Source: Chitinivibrionales bacterium (GTDB taxonomy: Bacteria > Fibrobacterota > Chitinivibrionia > Chitinivibrionales > WJKA01). Taken from it: a DNA stretch of 64,000 nt. How positions within the stretch are numbered: position 1 is the stretch's first letter; every line of letters begins with the position of its first letter. The stretch covers positions 62,001 to 126,000 of the forward strand of contig WJLW01000089.1 in assembly GCA_014728295.1 (NCBI GenBank), written 5' to 3'. A program made the position numbers and the translations under genes. Positions 26,114-34,306 of this stretch are shown here, in pieces. The notes under the pieces are model-generated. The model searched no databases. It was not told where the DNA came from and saw only the letters and a list, made by a program, of their open reading frames with translations.

Positions 26114-28288
26114 ATGAATCCGTATGCATTGATTCCGCTGTCTTCTTTTGTTTTCAACGCCTTGTTGCTTACCTATGTGTTTGCCGCCAATCCCCGGAGC
26201 CGGGCCTCGCACGCGTTTGTTCTCTTTGCCGGCATTTGTGCAATGTGGGCCCTGGGTGACTATCTTGCCTGGAGTTTTGCCGACCATCCCGGCGTAATGT
26301 ACCTCATTAAATCCGAAATCGTATTCTGGATGTCTGCAGCATTTGCCTGCGTTCATTTCGTATTTGTGCTTCTGCGCAAACGCCGGAATTTCATGTATTA
26401 TATCTTGCTCTATGCGACGATGGTCTGCATAGTAATCGGTCTGTCTACCGACCTGATAATAACAGGATATGAAAAAACAACGTGGGGCGTTACGGCAACG
26501 TTCGGGAAGCTCTACTTTTGTATCATTTTGCTTCTGAATATGCCGACAACAATTTACGGCATTTATCTCATGATAGCGGGGCATATGCAATCGCGGGATC
26601 CGATTGTTAAGAAGCAATTGCTTTATTTATCGATTGGCTCGATTGTGATGTATTGCGCTGCTGTCTTTACAAATGTAATCGTCAATGCTTTTCTCAAACT
26701 ACCTTCCGTTCCAGCCCTGGGCTCTTCCCTTTTAATCATTCAATCCGGCTTTATTTTTCTTGCTGTTGTGAGGTACAATTTTTTGACTATCGGTATTCGC
26801 GGTGCGGCACAAGAGCTTTTTACGCAGATGCAGGAAGCCGTGTGTCTGGTCGATTACACCGGAAAAATAGCCGATGCTAACGAAAGCGCCCGCCGCTTTT
26901 TTAGCATGCCGGCGGATGCCAAAGAATTGAAGGTAACCGATGTATTCCCTGCCACGGTAATCCCCGAGAAGGAGTATGTCAACCTGGAAATTGAGGTTGG
27001 AGATGCCGGACGTCAACGTCTCGGGTTGCTTTCTTCGTCGAGCCTGACCGAGAATGGGTATGCATTCGGAAAGCTGTATATCATTCGCGATGTTACGGCA
27101 ATACGGCGCGAAGAATTCGAACGGGCACAACTCGAAGACCAGGTGCGCAGATCGCAATCGGCCAAGATGGAGTCAATCGGGCAATTGGCAGGTGGAATCG
27201 CTCACGATTTTAACAATATGCTGGGTGCCATTGCCGGATATGCAAATATGATCAAATTGCGAAGCAAAAACGGGAACGCCAAAATCGGCTCGTATGCCAC
27301 TAAAATTTTGAGTGCGAGCCGGCGTGCGGCCGATCTTACCGGCAAGCTGCTGGCCTTTGCCCGACGCGGTTCTTCCGAAATGCAAGCGATGAATTTGCAT
27401 ACAACTATCGAAGAAGTCGTCGGGCTGCTGCATCATTCCATAGATAAGCGTATAGCAATCAGCACCGACCTTCAGGCCGAATATTGCACAGCCCTCGGCG
27501 ATCACAGCCAGTTGGAGAACGCTTTTCTCAACATCGGACTGAATGCCCGTGACGCCATGCCCAATGGAGGACAGTTGCTCTTTGCGACAACGAATGCACA
27601 ACTGGATGCCGAGCAGGCCAAGGTTATTGAACCCAGTGGCAGTGCGGGGTTTTATATTGTGCTGACAATTGCGGATACCGGATGCGGCATGAGCAAAGAA
27701 ACATGCAGCAGGATTTTCGAGCCGTTCTTCACCACCAAGGAAAAGGGTAAAGGCACCGGGCTCGGTCTTGCCAGCGTGTACGGTACCCTGCAAAATCATA
27801 AGGGGCTGATACGTGTGGACAGCGAAACCGCAAGAGGTACCACCTTTTCGATCTATTTGCCTGCCGTTGACTCCACACCCGAACCCCCCCCCGATGAGAC
27901 GGTCAGGCTGCCAAAAACTACCGGCACTATACTTCTGGTTGACGACGAGGAAATGGTGCTTGATTCTTGTGTTGAAATGCTCAAAGAACTTGGTTTCAGT
28001 GTGCATGCTTTCCAAAACGGCAATCTGGCGGCATCTTTTTACGCTGAGCATGCTGCAGCAATCGATTTTGTGATCCTCGATCTCAATATGCCGGAGATAT
28101 CGGGGCAGGATACATTGCGCAAAATAAGAGCGGTCGATGCGCATGCCAAAGTTTTGATTGCTTCGGGCTACTATTCGCGTAATGATGTTGAAGAACTCAA
28201 AAATGGCGGGGCGGTACATTTTCTGCAAAAACCCTACACGCTCAAACAGCTTTCGTCGGCCACCAGCAAGGTTTTTCTGGCTTCATGA
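26114..28288 (+). CDS. Hybrid sensor histidine kinase (7TM-PAS-HisKA-HATPase-REC)
   Basis: ATG 26114 is chosen because it starts the membrane domain; the same frame stays open upstream inside pncC, but that part looks non-coding. The 724-residue protein has seven membrane helices (about residues 5-225) of the HisKA_7TM type and a short PAS domain (EAVCLVDYTGKIADANES). The phospho-His box is [13 protein letters not shown], the ATP-binding region contains GIGT-type GKGTGLGLASVYG, and the C-terminal receiver has its phospho-acceptor Asp in DFVILDLNMPE. No HPt domain or partner response regulator is visible nearby. The ligand is unknown. Confidence 0.9.
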   Translation: MNPYALIPLSSFVFNALLLTYVFAANPRSRASHAFVLFAGICAMWALGDYLAWSFADHPGVMYLIKSEIVFWMSAAFACVHFVFVLLRKRRNFMYYILLYATMVCIVIGLSTDLIITGYEKTTWGVTATFGKLYFCIILLLNMPTTIYGIYLMIAGHMQSRDPIVKKQLLYLSIGSIVMYCAAVFTNVIVNAFLKLPSVPALGSSLLIIQSGFIFLAVVRYNFLTIGIRGAAQELFTQMQEAVCLVDYTGKIADANESARRFFSMPADAKELKVTDVFPATVIPEKEYVNLEIEVGDAGRQRLGLLSSSSLTENGYAFGKLYIIRDVTAIRREEFERAQLEDQVRRSQSAKMESIGQLAGGIAHDFNNMLGAIAGYANMIKLRSKNGNAKIGSYATKILSASRRAADLTGKLLAFARRGSSEMQAMNLHTTIEEVVGLLHHSIDKRIAISTDLQAEYCTALGDHSQLENAFLNIGLNARDAMPNGGQLLFATTNAQLDAEQAKVIEPSGSAGFYIVLTIADTGCGMSKETCSRIFEPFFTTKEKGKGTGLGLASVYGTLQNHKGLIRVDSETARGTTFSIYLPAVDSTPEPPPDETVRLPKTTGTILLVDDEEMVLDSCVEMLKELGFSVHAFQNGNLAASFYAEHAAAIDFVILDLNMPEISGQDTLRKIRAVDAHAKVLIASGYYSRNDVEELKNGGAVHFLQKPYTLKQLSSATSKVFLAS

Positions 28289-28295
28289 CGACGGA

Positions 28296-28739
28296 TTAGG
28301 CGACCTGAGCGATATGCTGAAGGCAGGAGAGGTAGAATTCCCTGTCTTTGGGATGGGTGAGTAAATCGGCAACGAGCCGCGGGACTACCCACCTGGCTTC
28401 GGGATGCTTTTTGTCCTGCGGATTGAGTTCCAGTTGGGTGGTTTTAAACAGGAAGAGGTGGATTTTTTTTATTTCGGTGCGATTTTCGCCGATGCCGCCT
28501 TTTCCAATGCGATAGCGTTCGTAGCATCCCAGATCTTGCAGCATGGTCAGCGAATTCACTCCCGACTCCTCGGCTATCTCGCGTATGGCGGCATCCAGCG
28601 CGCTTTCTCCCGGCTCCAGATGACCCTTGGGCAGTGACCACGAATTGCCGCGCTGACTGACAATCAGCACCTCTCCATGCCGATTGATTACAATTCCGCC
28701 GGCACTATCGGTTTGTTTAACAGAGGTGGATCTTGACAT
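28296..28739 (-). CDS. Nudix hydrolase
   Basis: A 147-residue single-domain Nudix protein. The box reads GHLEPGESALDAAIREIAEE followed by SGV, matching the GX5EX7REUXEEXGU pattern with all metal-binding Glu present. The N-terminal AGGIVINRHGEVLIVSQRG and WSLPKG are typical of the MutT/Ap4A-type subgroup. Substrate unknown. Last gene of a minus-strand purA-BFN-Nudix run; it ends 7 bases from the convergent histidine kinase. Confidence 0.93.
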   Translation of the reverse strand: MSRSTSVKQTDSAGGIVINRHGEVLIVSQRGNSWSLPKGHLEPGESALDAAIREIAEESGVNSLTMLQDLGCYERYRIGKGGIGENRTEIKKIHLFLFKTTQLELNPQDKKHPEARWVVPRLVADLLTHPKDREFYLSCLQHIAQVA

Positions 28740-28763
28740 AATAGATGCGTAGGGTAGGAAACC

Positions 28764-29330
28764 TCAGTTGGTTCCTTCGGTATTGGTGATATTTTCGATC
28801 TCGTCGCGCAGCTTGGCGGCATCTTCGTAGCGTTCTTCAGCGATGGCTTTTTCAAGCTCCTGCTGCAGATGTTCCCGTAGTGTGAGCTTGCCCTTTTTGG
28901 GGGGCGCTTCTTCCCGGGGCGGCGTGTCTGTTTGCTCTTCAATAATCGTTCCGGCTTCGTCCATAACTCTCTCGTCAACGTAAATCGGAGCCGAAAAACG
29001 CAGTGCAAGTGCGATGGCGTCACTGGGACGGGAATCTATTTCCATGGTTTCGCTGTTTTTTTCGATGATCAGCTTGCCGTAGAATGTGTTGTCGACAAGA
29101 TCGCAGACTTCCACCCGCTGTATGTTGCAGTCGACCGTGGATAATACCGTGCGAAAAAGATCATGCGTCATCGGTCGTGGCGAAGGTTCTTTGTTGAGTT
29201 CGGTGGCAATGGCGCGTGCTTCGAGCGGGCCGATGAAGATTGGCAAGGTGCGCTCACCATCCTGTTCTCGCAAAAAGATAACAAATCCGATATTCGAGAA
29301 GGCTACATTATTGACTTCGACATGAATCAT
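28764..29330 (-). CDS. Bifunctional nuclease (BFN) family protein with UVR motif
   Basis: 188 residues. The N-terminal about 135 residues are the BFN/DUF151 domain (LPIFIGPLEARAIATEL; SRPSDAIALALRFSAPIYV). A Pro/Glu-rich linker and a UvrB/UvrC-like helical motif follow (LEKAIAEERYEDAAKLRDEI), which usually mediates protein binding. Family members in Arabidopsis have reported nuclease activity; in bacteria the role is unclear. AAAGGAGGG precedes the ATG and lies in the end of purA. Confidence 0.9.
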   Translation of the reverse strand: MIHVEVNNVAFSNIGFVIFLREQDGERTLPIFIGPLEARAIATELNKEPSPRPMTHDLFRTVLSTVDCNIQRVEVCDLVDNTFYGKLIIEKNSETMEIDSRPSDAIALALRFSAPIYVDERVMDEAGTIIEEQTDTPPREEAPPKKGKLTLREHLQQELEKAIAEERYEDAAKLRDEIENITNTEGTN

Positions 29331-29342
29331 GCAATCCCTCCT

Positions 29343-30632
29343 TTAAAACGTCTCAATTTCTATAGTTTGAGTACGCTCAGGGCCCATCGAAACAATGAGT
29401 ATAGGTATATTATAGCAAAGCTCCCGCAACCGTTCTATATATTTTATTGCATTTGCCGGCATTTCCGACAGCTTTTTGCACTCTGAAATATCTTCCTTCC
29501 ATCCCGGCAGCGATTCGTACACCGGTGTTACCCGCTCGAGTGCATTGGGATTGGATGGAAAATGCTCAGTCTTTTCATCGTCAATTTCGTAGTGAGTGCA
29601 GATTTTCACCTCTTCCAGGCAGTTCAAAACATCGACTTTAGTGAGGGCCAGATGGGTCAGGCCGTTGACCTGCACCGCTTTGCGTACCATTACCGAATCG
29701 AACCAGCCGCAACGGCGCGGACGGCCCGTGGTGGCGCCGAATTCCTGCCCTTGCGCACGAATCAACTCGCCGGTGTCATCTAGTAATTCGGTAGGAAACG
29801 GGCCGTTTCCTACTCTAGTGGTGTAGGTCTTGACGATGCCAACCGTGTAATCTATCAGCGTCGGGCCGATTCCCGATCCGCAGCAGGCCGCCCCGGCAAC
29901 CGTGTTTGACGAGGTTACAAACGGGTACGTTCCGTGGTCGATGTCAAGAAACGTTCCCTGCGCACCTTCGAAAAGCATGCTTTCTTTGGCGCGAATAGAT
30001 TCGTGGAGCATTCTGGCCGTATCCGCAACGTAGGGACGCATCATTTCGGCAATCGCGCAATAGCTGTCGAATACTTCCTTGAATTTGAGATTTAGTGACG
30101 CGCCATATGAATTTTCCAGCAAGGTCTTTTTAAGATCGAGATTTGCCTTCAGTTTTGCCGCTAAAGCGTCTGTGTTGAGGAGGTCGCCGACGCGCAGGCC
30201 AATGCGTTGAGCCTTATCCGCATAGGCCGGGCCGATACCGCGTTTGGTGGTTCCGATCTGACTGTTTTCTTTGTACTTTTCAGAAGCCGAATCCTGAATT
30301 TTGTGATACGGCATGACCAGATGCGCCTGGTCGGATACAAAAAGGCGGTCTTTGACCTCGATGCTTTTATCGCGAAGCTCGTTGACTTCTGAAAGAAACT
30401 GCTCTGCGTCGAATACAACACCGTTGCCGACAATGCATGTTTTGTCGGGATACATAATCCCCGAAGGTACCATATGAAATACAAATTTATTGTCTTTGGC
30501 TATAACCGTATGACCGGCATTAGCGCCACCCTGGAAGCGTACGATCACATGGGAGCGTTCGGTCAGATAGTCTATGACCTTTGCTTTGCCTTCGTCACCC
30601 CATTGTGTTCCAACAACAATTACGTTCGGCAT
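29343..30632 (-). CDS. purA: Adenylosuccinate synthetase
   Basis: A 429-residue enzyme that condenses IMP and aspartate with GTP in AMP synthesis. The N-terminal VVGTQWGDEGKAKVIDYL holds the GTP P-loop variant and catalytic Asp. NAGHTV, GTTKRGIGPAYADK, SSNTVAGAACCGSG and TTTGRPRRCGW-like ATTGRPRRCGWFD follow in the expected order. A GGAG ribosome site precedes ATG 30632. Its leader holds a palindrome with a T-rich tail (30657-30681). Confidence 0.97.
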   Translation of the reverse strand: MPNVIVVGTQWGDEGKAKVIDYLTERSHVIVRFQGGANAGHTVIAKDNKFVFHMVPSGIMYPDKTCIVGNGVVFDAEQFLSEVNELRDKSIEVKDRLFVSDQAHLVMPYHKIQDSASEKYKENSQIGTTKRGIGPAYADKAQRIGLRVGDLLNTDALAAKLKANLDLKKTLLENSYGASLNLKFKEVFDSYCAIAEMMRPYVADTARMLHESIRAKESMLFEGAQGTFLDIDHGTYPFVTSSNTVAGAACCGSGIGPTLIDYTVGIVKTYTTRVGNGPFPTELLDDTGELIRAQGQEFGATTGRPRRCGWFDSVMVRKAVQVNGLTHLALTKVDVLNCLEEVKICTHYEIDDEKTEHFPSNPNALERVTPVYESLPGWKEDISECKKLSEMPANAIKYIERLRELCYNIPILIVSMGPERTQTIEIETF

Positions 30633-30656
30633 GAATTACTCCATAAAAACAAAGAA

Positions 30657-30681
30657 CCACTCTTTAGCGGCTAAAGAGTGG
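30657..30681 (-). promoter_or_regulatory. Terminator-like palindrome in the purA leader
   Basis: CCACTCTTTAGC (30657-30668) and GCTAAAGAGTGG (30670-30681) are perfect inverted repeats around a single base. Read on the minus strand, the hairpin is followed by TTCTTTGTTTTT and then the purA ribosome site, so it looks like an intrinsic terminator placed ahead of purA. On the plus strand, a TATAAT at 30701-30706 may serve the divergent helicase gene. Confidence 0.65.
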
Positions 30682-30741
30682 CCACCGATGTGTCCATAAA
30701 TATAATCCCTGTAAATTACGTTACGGCAGGAATAGTAGTCA

Positions 30742-32487
30742 ATGATGCCGTATAGTATTTTGAAGGATTTGCCCTTTTGGCAAGCGCATTTTCATCCCCA
30801 GGCTTTTGTTTACATGAACCCAGCCAATCCGCTCATTGTTCAGAGCAACAATACCTTATTTCTTGAGGTCAATAACGACCTGTACCGGCCGGCGCGCGAT
30901 GCTGTAGGAGTATTTGCCCATCTGGAAAAAAGCCCCGAATTTATCCATACGTACTCCATAACACCGTTATCTCTGTGGAATGCGGCATCTCTGGGTTTGA
31001 CCGCCGCCGGTATCATCGACCGCCTGGAAACCTACTCGAAGTATCCGGTTCCCCCGAATGTGAAAACCGACATCAACGAGCTGGTCGGCAGATATGGAAA
31101 ATTTACTCTGGAGTCATTCGAAAACGACAAGTTGCTTCTGAAATCAATCGACGCGGATCAGTTGCATTACTTGACACTGCATCCTAAAGTAAAACCCCTG
31201 CTGGCGGAGCAGTTGAACGAGCGCGCATTTTTCGTGCCGGCCGCAAATCGCGGCATTCTCAAGCAGTGCTTTATCGGGTTGGGCTATCCGGTACAGGACC
31301 TGGCCGGGTATGTCGATGGTGACCCGTTGCCCTGCGCACTGAATGAGACATGTCGCGATAATGAATCGTTTACCATCAGGGAGTACCAGAGGCATGCTGC
31401 CGAAAGCTTTGTCGGTACCGATGCGCAGGCGGGCGGGTCGGGCGTCGTCGTGCTGCCCTGCGGAGCGGGCAAAACCATCGTTGGCCTGTATGTTATGTCG
31501 CTTTTGCAAAGGCGTACCCTGATTCTGGCAACCGGGGTGACTGCTGCCCGGCAATGGCGTGAGGAATTGATCGATAAAACCAGCCTGAAACCCGAAGATA
31601 TCGGTGAATACAGCGGCGAAACAAAAGAGATCAAACCCGTTACGATTGCGACATACCAGATTCTTACCTTTCGCAAAAGGAAAAAGGAAGACTTCATCCA
31701 CTTTGGCATTTTCAACGCCGAAAACTGGGGGTTGATCATATATGACGAGGTGCACCTGCTGCCTGCACCGGTGTTCAAATTTACCGCAGAGATCCAGGCA
31801 CGGCGCCGCCTCGGTTTGACGGCAACACTCATTCGTGAAGACGGCCACGAAGCCGATGTTTTCTCACTGATCGGCCCTAAAAAGTTTGATGTTCCCTGGA
31901 AAGACCTCGAAAAGCAGGGATGGATCGCAACCGCACGCTGCAGAGAGATTCGTATCGATTTGCCGGCGACCGAAAAATTGCGCTACCTCTCCCTCACCGC
32001 ACGCGAGCAGATACGTACGGCATACGAGAATCCGAATAAGCTGCCGGTTGTGCGCGATTTGCTCAAGCGGCATCTCAACGACCGGGTGTTGATCATGGGT
32101 CAGTATCTTGACCAGTTGCACGAGTTTGCACGGGAATTCGAAATGCCCATTATAACCGGCAGCACACCCAATACCGAACGTTCCGAGTTGTATCAAAGAT
32201 TTAAAGTGGGGCAAATCTCTACACTTATCCTCTCTAAAGTAGGCAACTTTGCGGTCGACCTGCCGGATGCCAATGTCGCGATTCAGATTTCGGGATCGTT
32301 CGGCTCCCGCCAGGAGGAGGCCCAGCGGCTGGGAAGGATATTGCGTCCCAAAAAGGATGGTTCGCAGGCAATTTTCTATTCGATTGTCACGCGCGAGTCC
32401 AAAGAACTGGATTTTGCCATGAAGCGACAACTATTTCTGGCCGAGCAGGGATACAGCTACGAAATACAGTTTACCGAAGTTGAGTAG
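30742..32487 (+). CDS. XPB/Ssl2-like superfamily 2 DNA helicase
   Basis: A 581-residue SF2 helicase with the XPB layout. An N-terminal damage-recognition-like domain (about residues 20-215) precedes RecA domain 1, which has Walker A LPCGAGKTI (about residue 240), DEVH at 335-338, and the RED-type sequence LGLTATLIREDG. RecA domain 2 ends with GRILRPKKDGSQAIFYSIV. Bacterial XPB proteins are DNA translocases of uncertain role, often beside a Bax1-type nuclease; none is present here. The gene is divergent from purA and overlaps the convergent DUF116 gene by 17 bases. Confidence 0.92.
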   Translation: MMPYSILKDLPFWQAHFHPQAFVYMNPANPLIVQSNNTLFLEVNNDLYRPARDAVGVFAHLEKSPEFIHTYSITPLSLWNAASLGLTAAGIIDRLETYSKYPVPPNVKTDINELVGRYGKFTLESFENDKLLLKSIDADQLHYLTLHPKVKPLLAEQLNERAFFVPAANRGILKQCFIGLGYPVQDLAGYVDGDPLPCALNETCRDNESFTIREYQRHAAESFVGTDAQAGGSGVVVLPCGAGKTIVGLYVMSLLQRRTLILATGVTAARQWREELIDKTSLKPEDIGEYSGETKEIKPVTIATYQILTFRKRKKEDFIHFGIFNAENWGLIIYDEVHLLPAPVFKFTAEIQARRRLGLTATLIREDGHEADVFSLIGPKKFDVPWKDLEKQGWIATARCREIRIDLPATEKLRYLSLTAREQIRTAYENPNKLPVVRDLLKRHLNDRVLIMGQYLDQLHEFAREFEMPIITGSTPNTERSELYQRFKVGQISTLILSKVGNFAVDLPDANVAIQISGSFGSRQEEAQRLGRILRPKKDGSQAIFYSIVTRESKELDFAMKRQLFLAEQGYSYEIQFTEVE

Positions 32488-33346
32488 CGGGCGCCCGGCG
32501 CTGTTCGGGCAGGTGCGATGAGGCCGCAGCTTTTTCTTCCAGGGGCTTAAAAAATCGAATGGCCTCTTCCACCAGCCGCATATCAACGCAGGTATTTACG
32601 CACGGGCCGTTTGGGCGGTCGTTGATAACACCGTAAACCGGAATCGGATACACGTCCTGAATGCCAAAAGTCAAATCACGTTCGCAGGCGACCGCGACAA
32701 TACCGTCGGGACGAAAGGTTTTCACCTTGCGCCGGGCGAGCGTGCCGCCGTTGACGACCTGAAGATTCAGGTTGTTGCGCTGAGCCGTCTCAAGCAAAAG
32801 CGCTACGGGGCATTTGCCGCATTTTTGACAATTGCCGATGTCGTGGGTGATTTTGCGGTTGCACGCGTCAATCTGCAGGCAGTGCGGTAACAGCACCAGC
32901 AATCGATCGCCGTGAATACGTTTGCGCTGCGCCCTGGTCAGAGCATTGTTCAGCTTGACGAATGAAGTGCGCAATTTATTGCGGTCAATCCGCAGCAACT
33001 GACTGAGGGTAGCAGCTACCGGAAAAATCAGCTTTACCGTAATTGAGGGTTTGTTATGCGGATAGAGCAGGTCGATGCCGGTAAGGGACGTTGCGGTTAT
33101 AAGCAAGAGTCCGGCACCGAGAATTAACAGAAAAGCGGCAATGAAACCGACGATACCATAGTTGAGAAAAGCAACGACCTGCGCCCGCGGCAGAATCAGA
33201 TAATACAGGAAAATCCCTGCAGCACAATAGAGGAAATAGCTGAACCAGCAAAAAGCCAGAAAAGTGAATTTGGTCCAGGCGGTGCGCCAGCCCGATATAT
33301 CGTTTGGGTTCGGTGACCTGGTTTGTGGAGCTGTCTGCGTTGTCAT
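32471..33346 (-). CDS. DUF116 family membrane protein
   Basis: The start is set at ATG 33346, inside a longer open frame whose extra 35 residues overlap the upstream gene and look non-coding. The 291-residue protein has two membrane segments (about residues 22-50 and 60-85). A DUF116 domain follows, with conserved cysteines in LPHCLQIDACNRK, CQKCGKCPV and VACERDL, which may bind iron-sulfur or another metal. Function unknown. It follows the NifU-like Fe-S protein gene by 14 bases, suggesting a shared metal theme (inference). Confidence 0.85.
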   Translation of the reverse strand: MTTQTAPQTRSPNPNDISGWRTAWTKFTFLAFCWFSYFLYCAAGIFLYYLILPRAQVVAFLNYGIVGFIAAFLLILGAGLLLITATSLTGIDLLYPHNKPSITVKLIFPVAATLSQLLRIDRNKLRTSFVKLNNALTRAQRKRIHGDRLLVLLPHCLQIDACNRKITHDIGNCQKCGKCPVALLLETAQRNNLNLQVVNGGTLARRKVKTFRPDGIVAVACERDLTFGIQDVYPIPVYGVINDRPNGPCVNTCVDMRLVEEAIRFFKPLEEKAAASSHLPEQRRAPATQLR

Positions 33347-33360
33347 GACCTGTCGGCGGC

Positions 33361-33612
33361 TTACACGCTTTCGACTGTGGTAACTTGGGGTACCTGTTCT
33401 TTGAGTATGCGCTCGACGCCGTTTTTCAGCGTAAATGCCGCCCCCGGACATCCCTGGCAGGCGCCCTGCAGGCGAACCTGTACCGTACCGTCGTCAAGCA
33501 CATCAATCAGCTCGATATCTCCGCCGTCGGCCTGTAAATGGGGTCTGAGGGTATTAATAACTTCCTGCACTTTTTCTTTCATAGCGAGCAATTCCTTGGC
33601 TACTGGGTTCAT
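33361..33612 (-). CDS. NifU-like C-terminal domain Fe-S protein
   Basis: An 83-residue protein made only of the NifU C-terminal (Nfu) domain: VQEVINTLRPHLQADGGDIEL followed by the Fe-S ligands in GACQGCPGA. Such proteins carry and deliver 4Fe-4S clusters to targets. It lies upstream of DUF116 in the same direction. Possible recipients in the window include the Fe-S-rich Rnf complex (inference). Confidence 0.93.
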   Translation of the reverse strand: MNPVAKELLAMKEKVQEVINTLRPHLQADGGDIELIDVLDDGTVQVRLQGACQGCPGAAFTLKNGVERILKEQVPQVTTVESV

Positions 33613-33788
33613 CGCCCCCGGTTATTCAGGATATCAGGTCGTTTTCGGTAGTCAAAATACACCGTTTACCTCTATCATGCCATAATTGCCGGGCTGAATG
33701 CAAAAAAAAAAATTAAAGCCGTTGACATATTGACCGATACTAGTAATGGCCGAGGTGCATTCCGGTGCACCGGGTGACAGAAAAGAAC

Positions 33789-33819
33789 AAAAAAAAGGCA
33801 AAGGATTAACCTTTGCCTT
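33789..33819 (-). terminator. Intrinsic terminator for minus-strand transcription
   Basis: AAGGCAAAGG (33795-33804) pairs perfectly with CCTTTGCCTT (33810-33819) around ATTAA. The A-run at 33789-33796 becomes a T8 tail only on the minus strand. No minus-strand gene lies to its right for several kilobases, so the RNA it stops is unknown. Confidence 0.7.
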
Positions 33820-33904
33820 AGCCTGTTATGACTGGGAAGGAAAACGGCAATTTCTTCTTATCAAAGTATATCGGCACGCGCAATTAAAAACTGAAGAACT
33901 TTTT

Positions 33905-34174
33905 ATGCTTTCATCCATCAGACAGATCGGTTACCCGAACGCACATTCCAGCTCTGCGCGTTCTGGAAAAGGCAATCAGAAAAAAAACCCAGCCTCCCCT
34001 TCTCCTCGCCGTGATTCCTATGTTCCTACCTCCGCTTCTCCAGGCGATACAAATGATCGTGCCGGGTATCTGGAGCAGATCCGTAAAAAAATCGATGCAG
34101 GATATTATAACACTGAATCGGTTGTTGACGATCTCTCCCATGGGTTTGCAAAGGCCTTTCATAAAAGTCTTTAG
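33905..34174 (+). CDS. Small FlgM-like protein
   Basis: The start at ATG 33905 gives 89 residues; the frame stays open upstream to 33746, but that stretch includes the terminator hairpin and looks non-coding. The N-terminal half is Ser/Pro-rich and probably disordered. The C-terminal DRAGYLEQIRKKIDAGYYN and VVDDLSHGFAKAF resemble the sigma-binding helices of FlgM, the anti-sigma-28 factor. No flagellar gene is present in the window, so the assignment is tentative. Confidence 0.5.
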   Translation: MLSSIRQIGYPNAHSSSARSGKGNQKKNPASPSPRRDSYVPTSASPGDTNDRAGYLEQIRKKIDAGYYNTESVVDDLSHGFAKAFHKSL

Positions 34175-34212
34175 GATATCTTCCCGTAAACCTTGACACC
34201 TGCATTTTTTAC

Positions 34213-34241
34213 TTGACAGAGCTCTATATTAAACGTAGAAT
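34213..34241 (+). promoter_or_regulatory. Sigma-70 type promoter for the FecR-PKD-FGE gene
   Basis: A perfect TTGACA (34213-34218) is followed after 17 bases by TAGAAT (34236-34241). The transcript would start about 60 bases before ATG 34307. Confidence 0.75.
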
Positions 34242-34306
34242 AAGAAACTCTACTTGCATGGTATTGTTAAAGTTATGATGCTGACCACTGACTCTGGGGG
34301 CGCACA

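Noticed and set aside
27173-28228. 351-codon minus-strand ORF opposite the histidine kinase
   Set aside because: Exactly antisense to the HisKA, HATPase and REC domains; composition is that of a shadow frame.
33746-33904. Upstream extension of the FlgM-like protein
   Set aside because: It covers the terminator hairpin and A-run, and its translation has no recognisable pattern.
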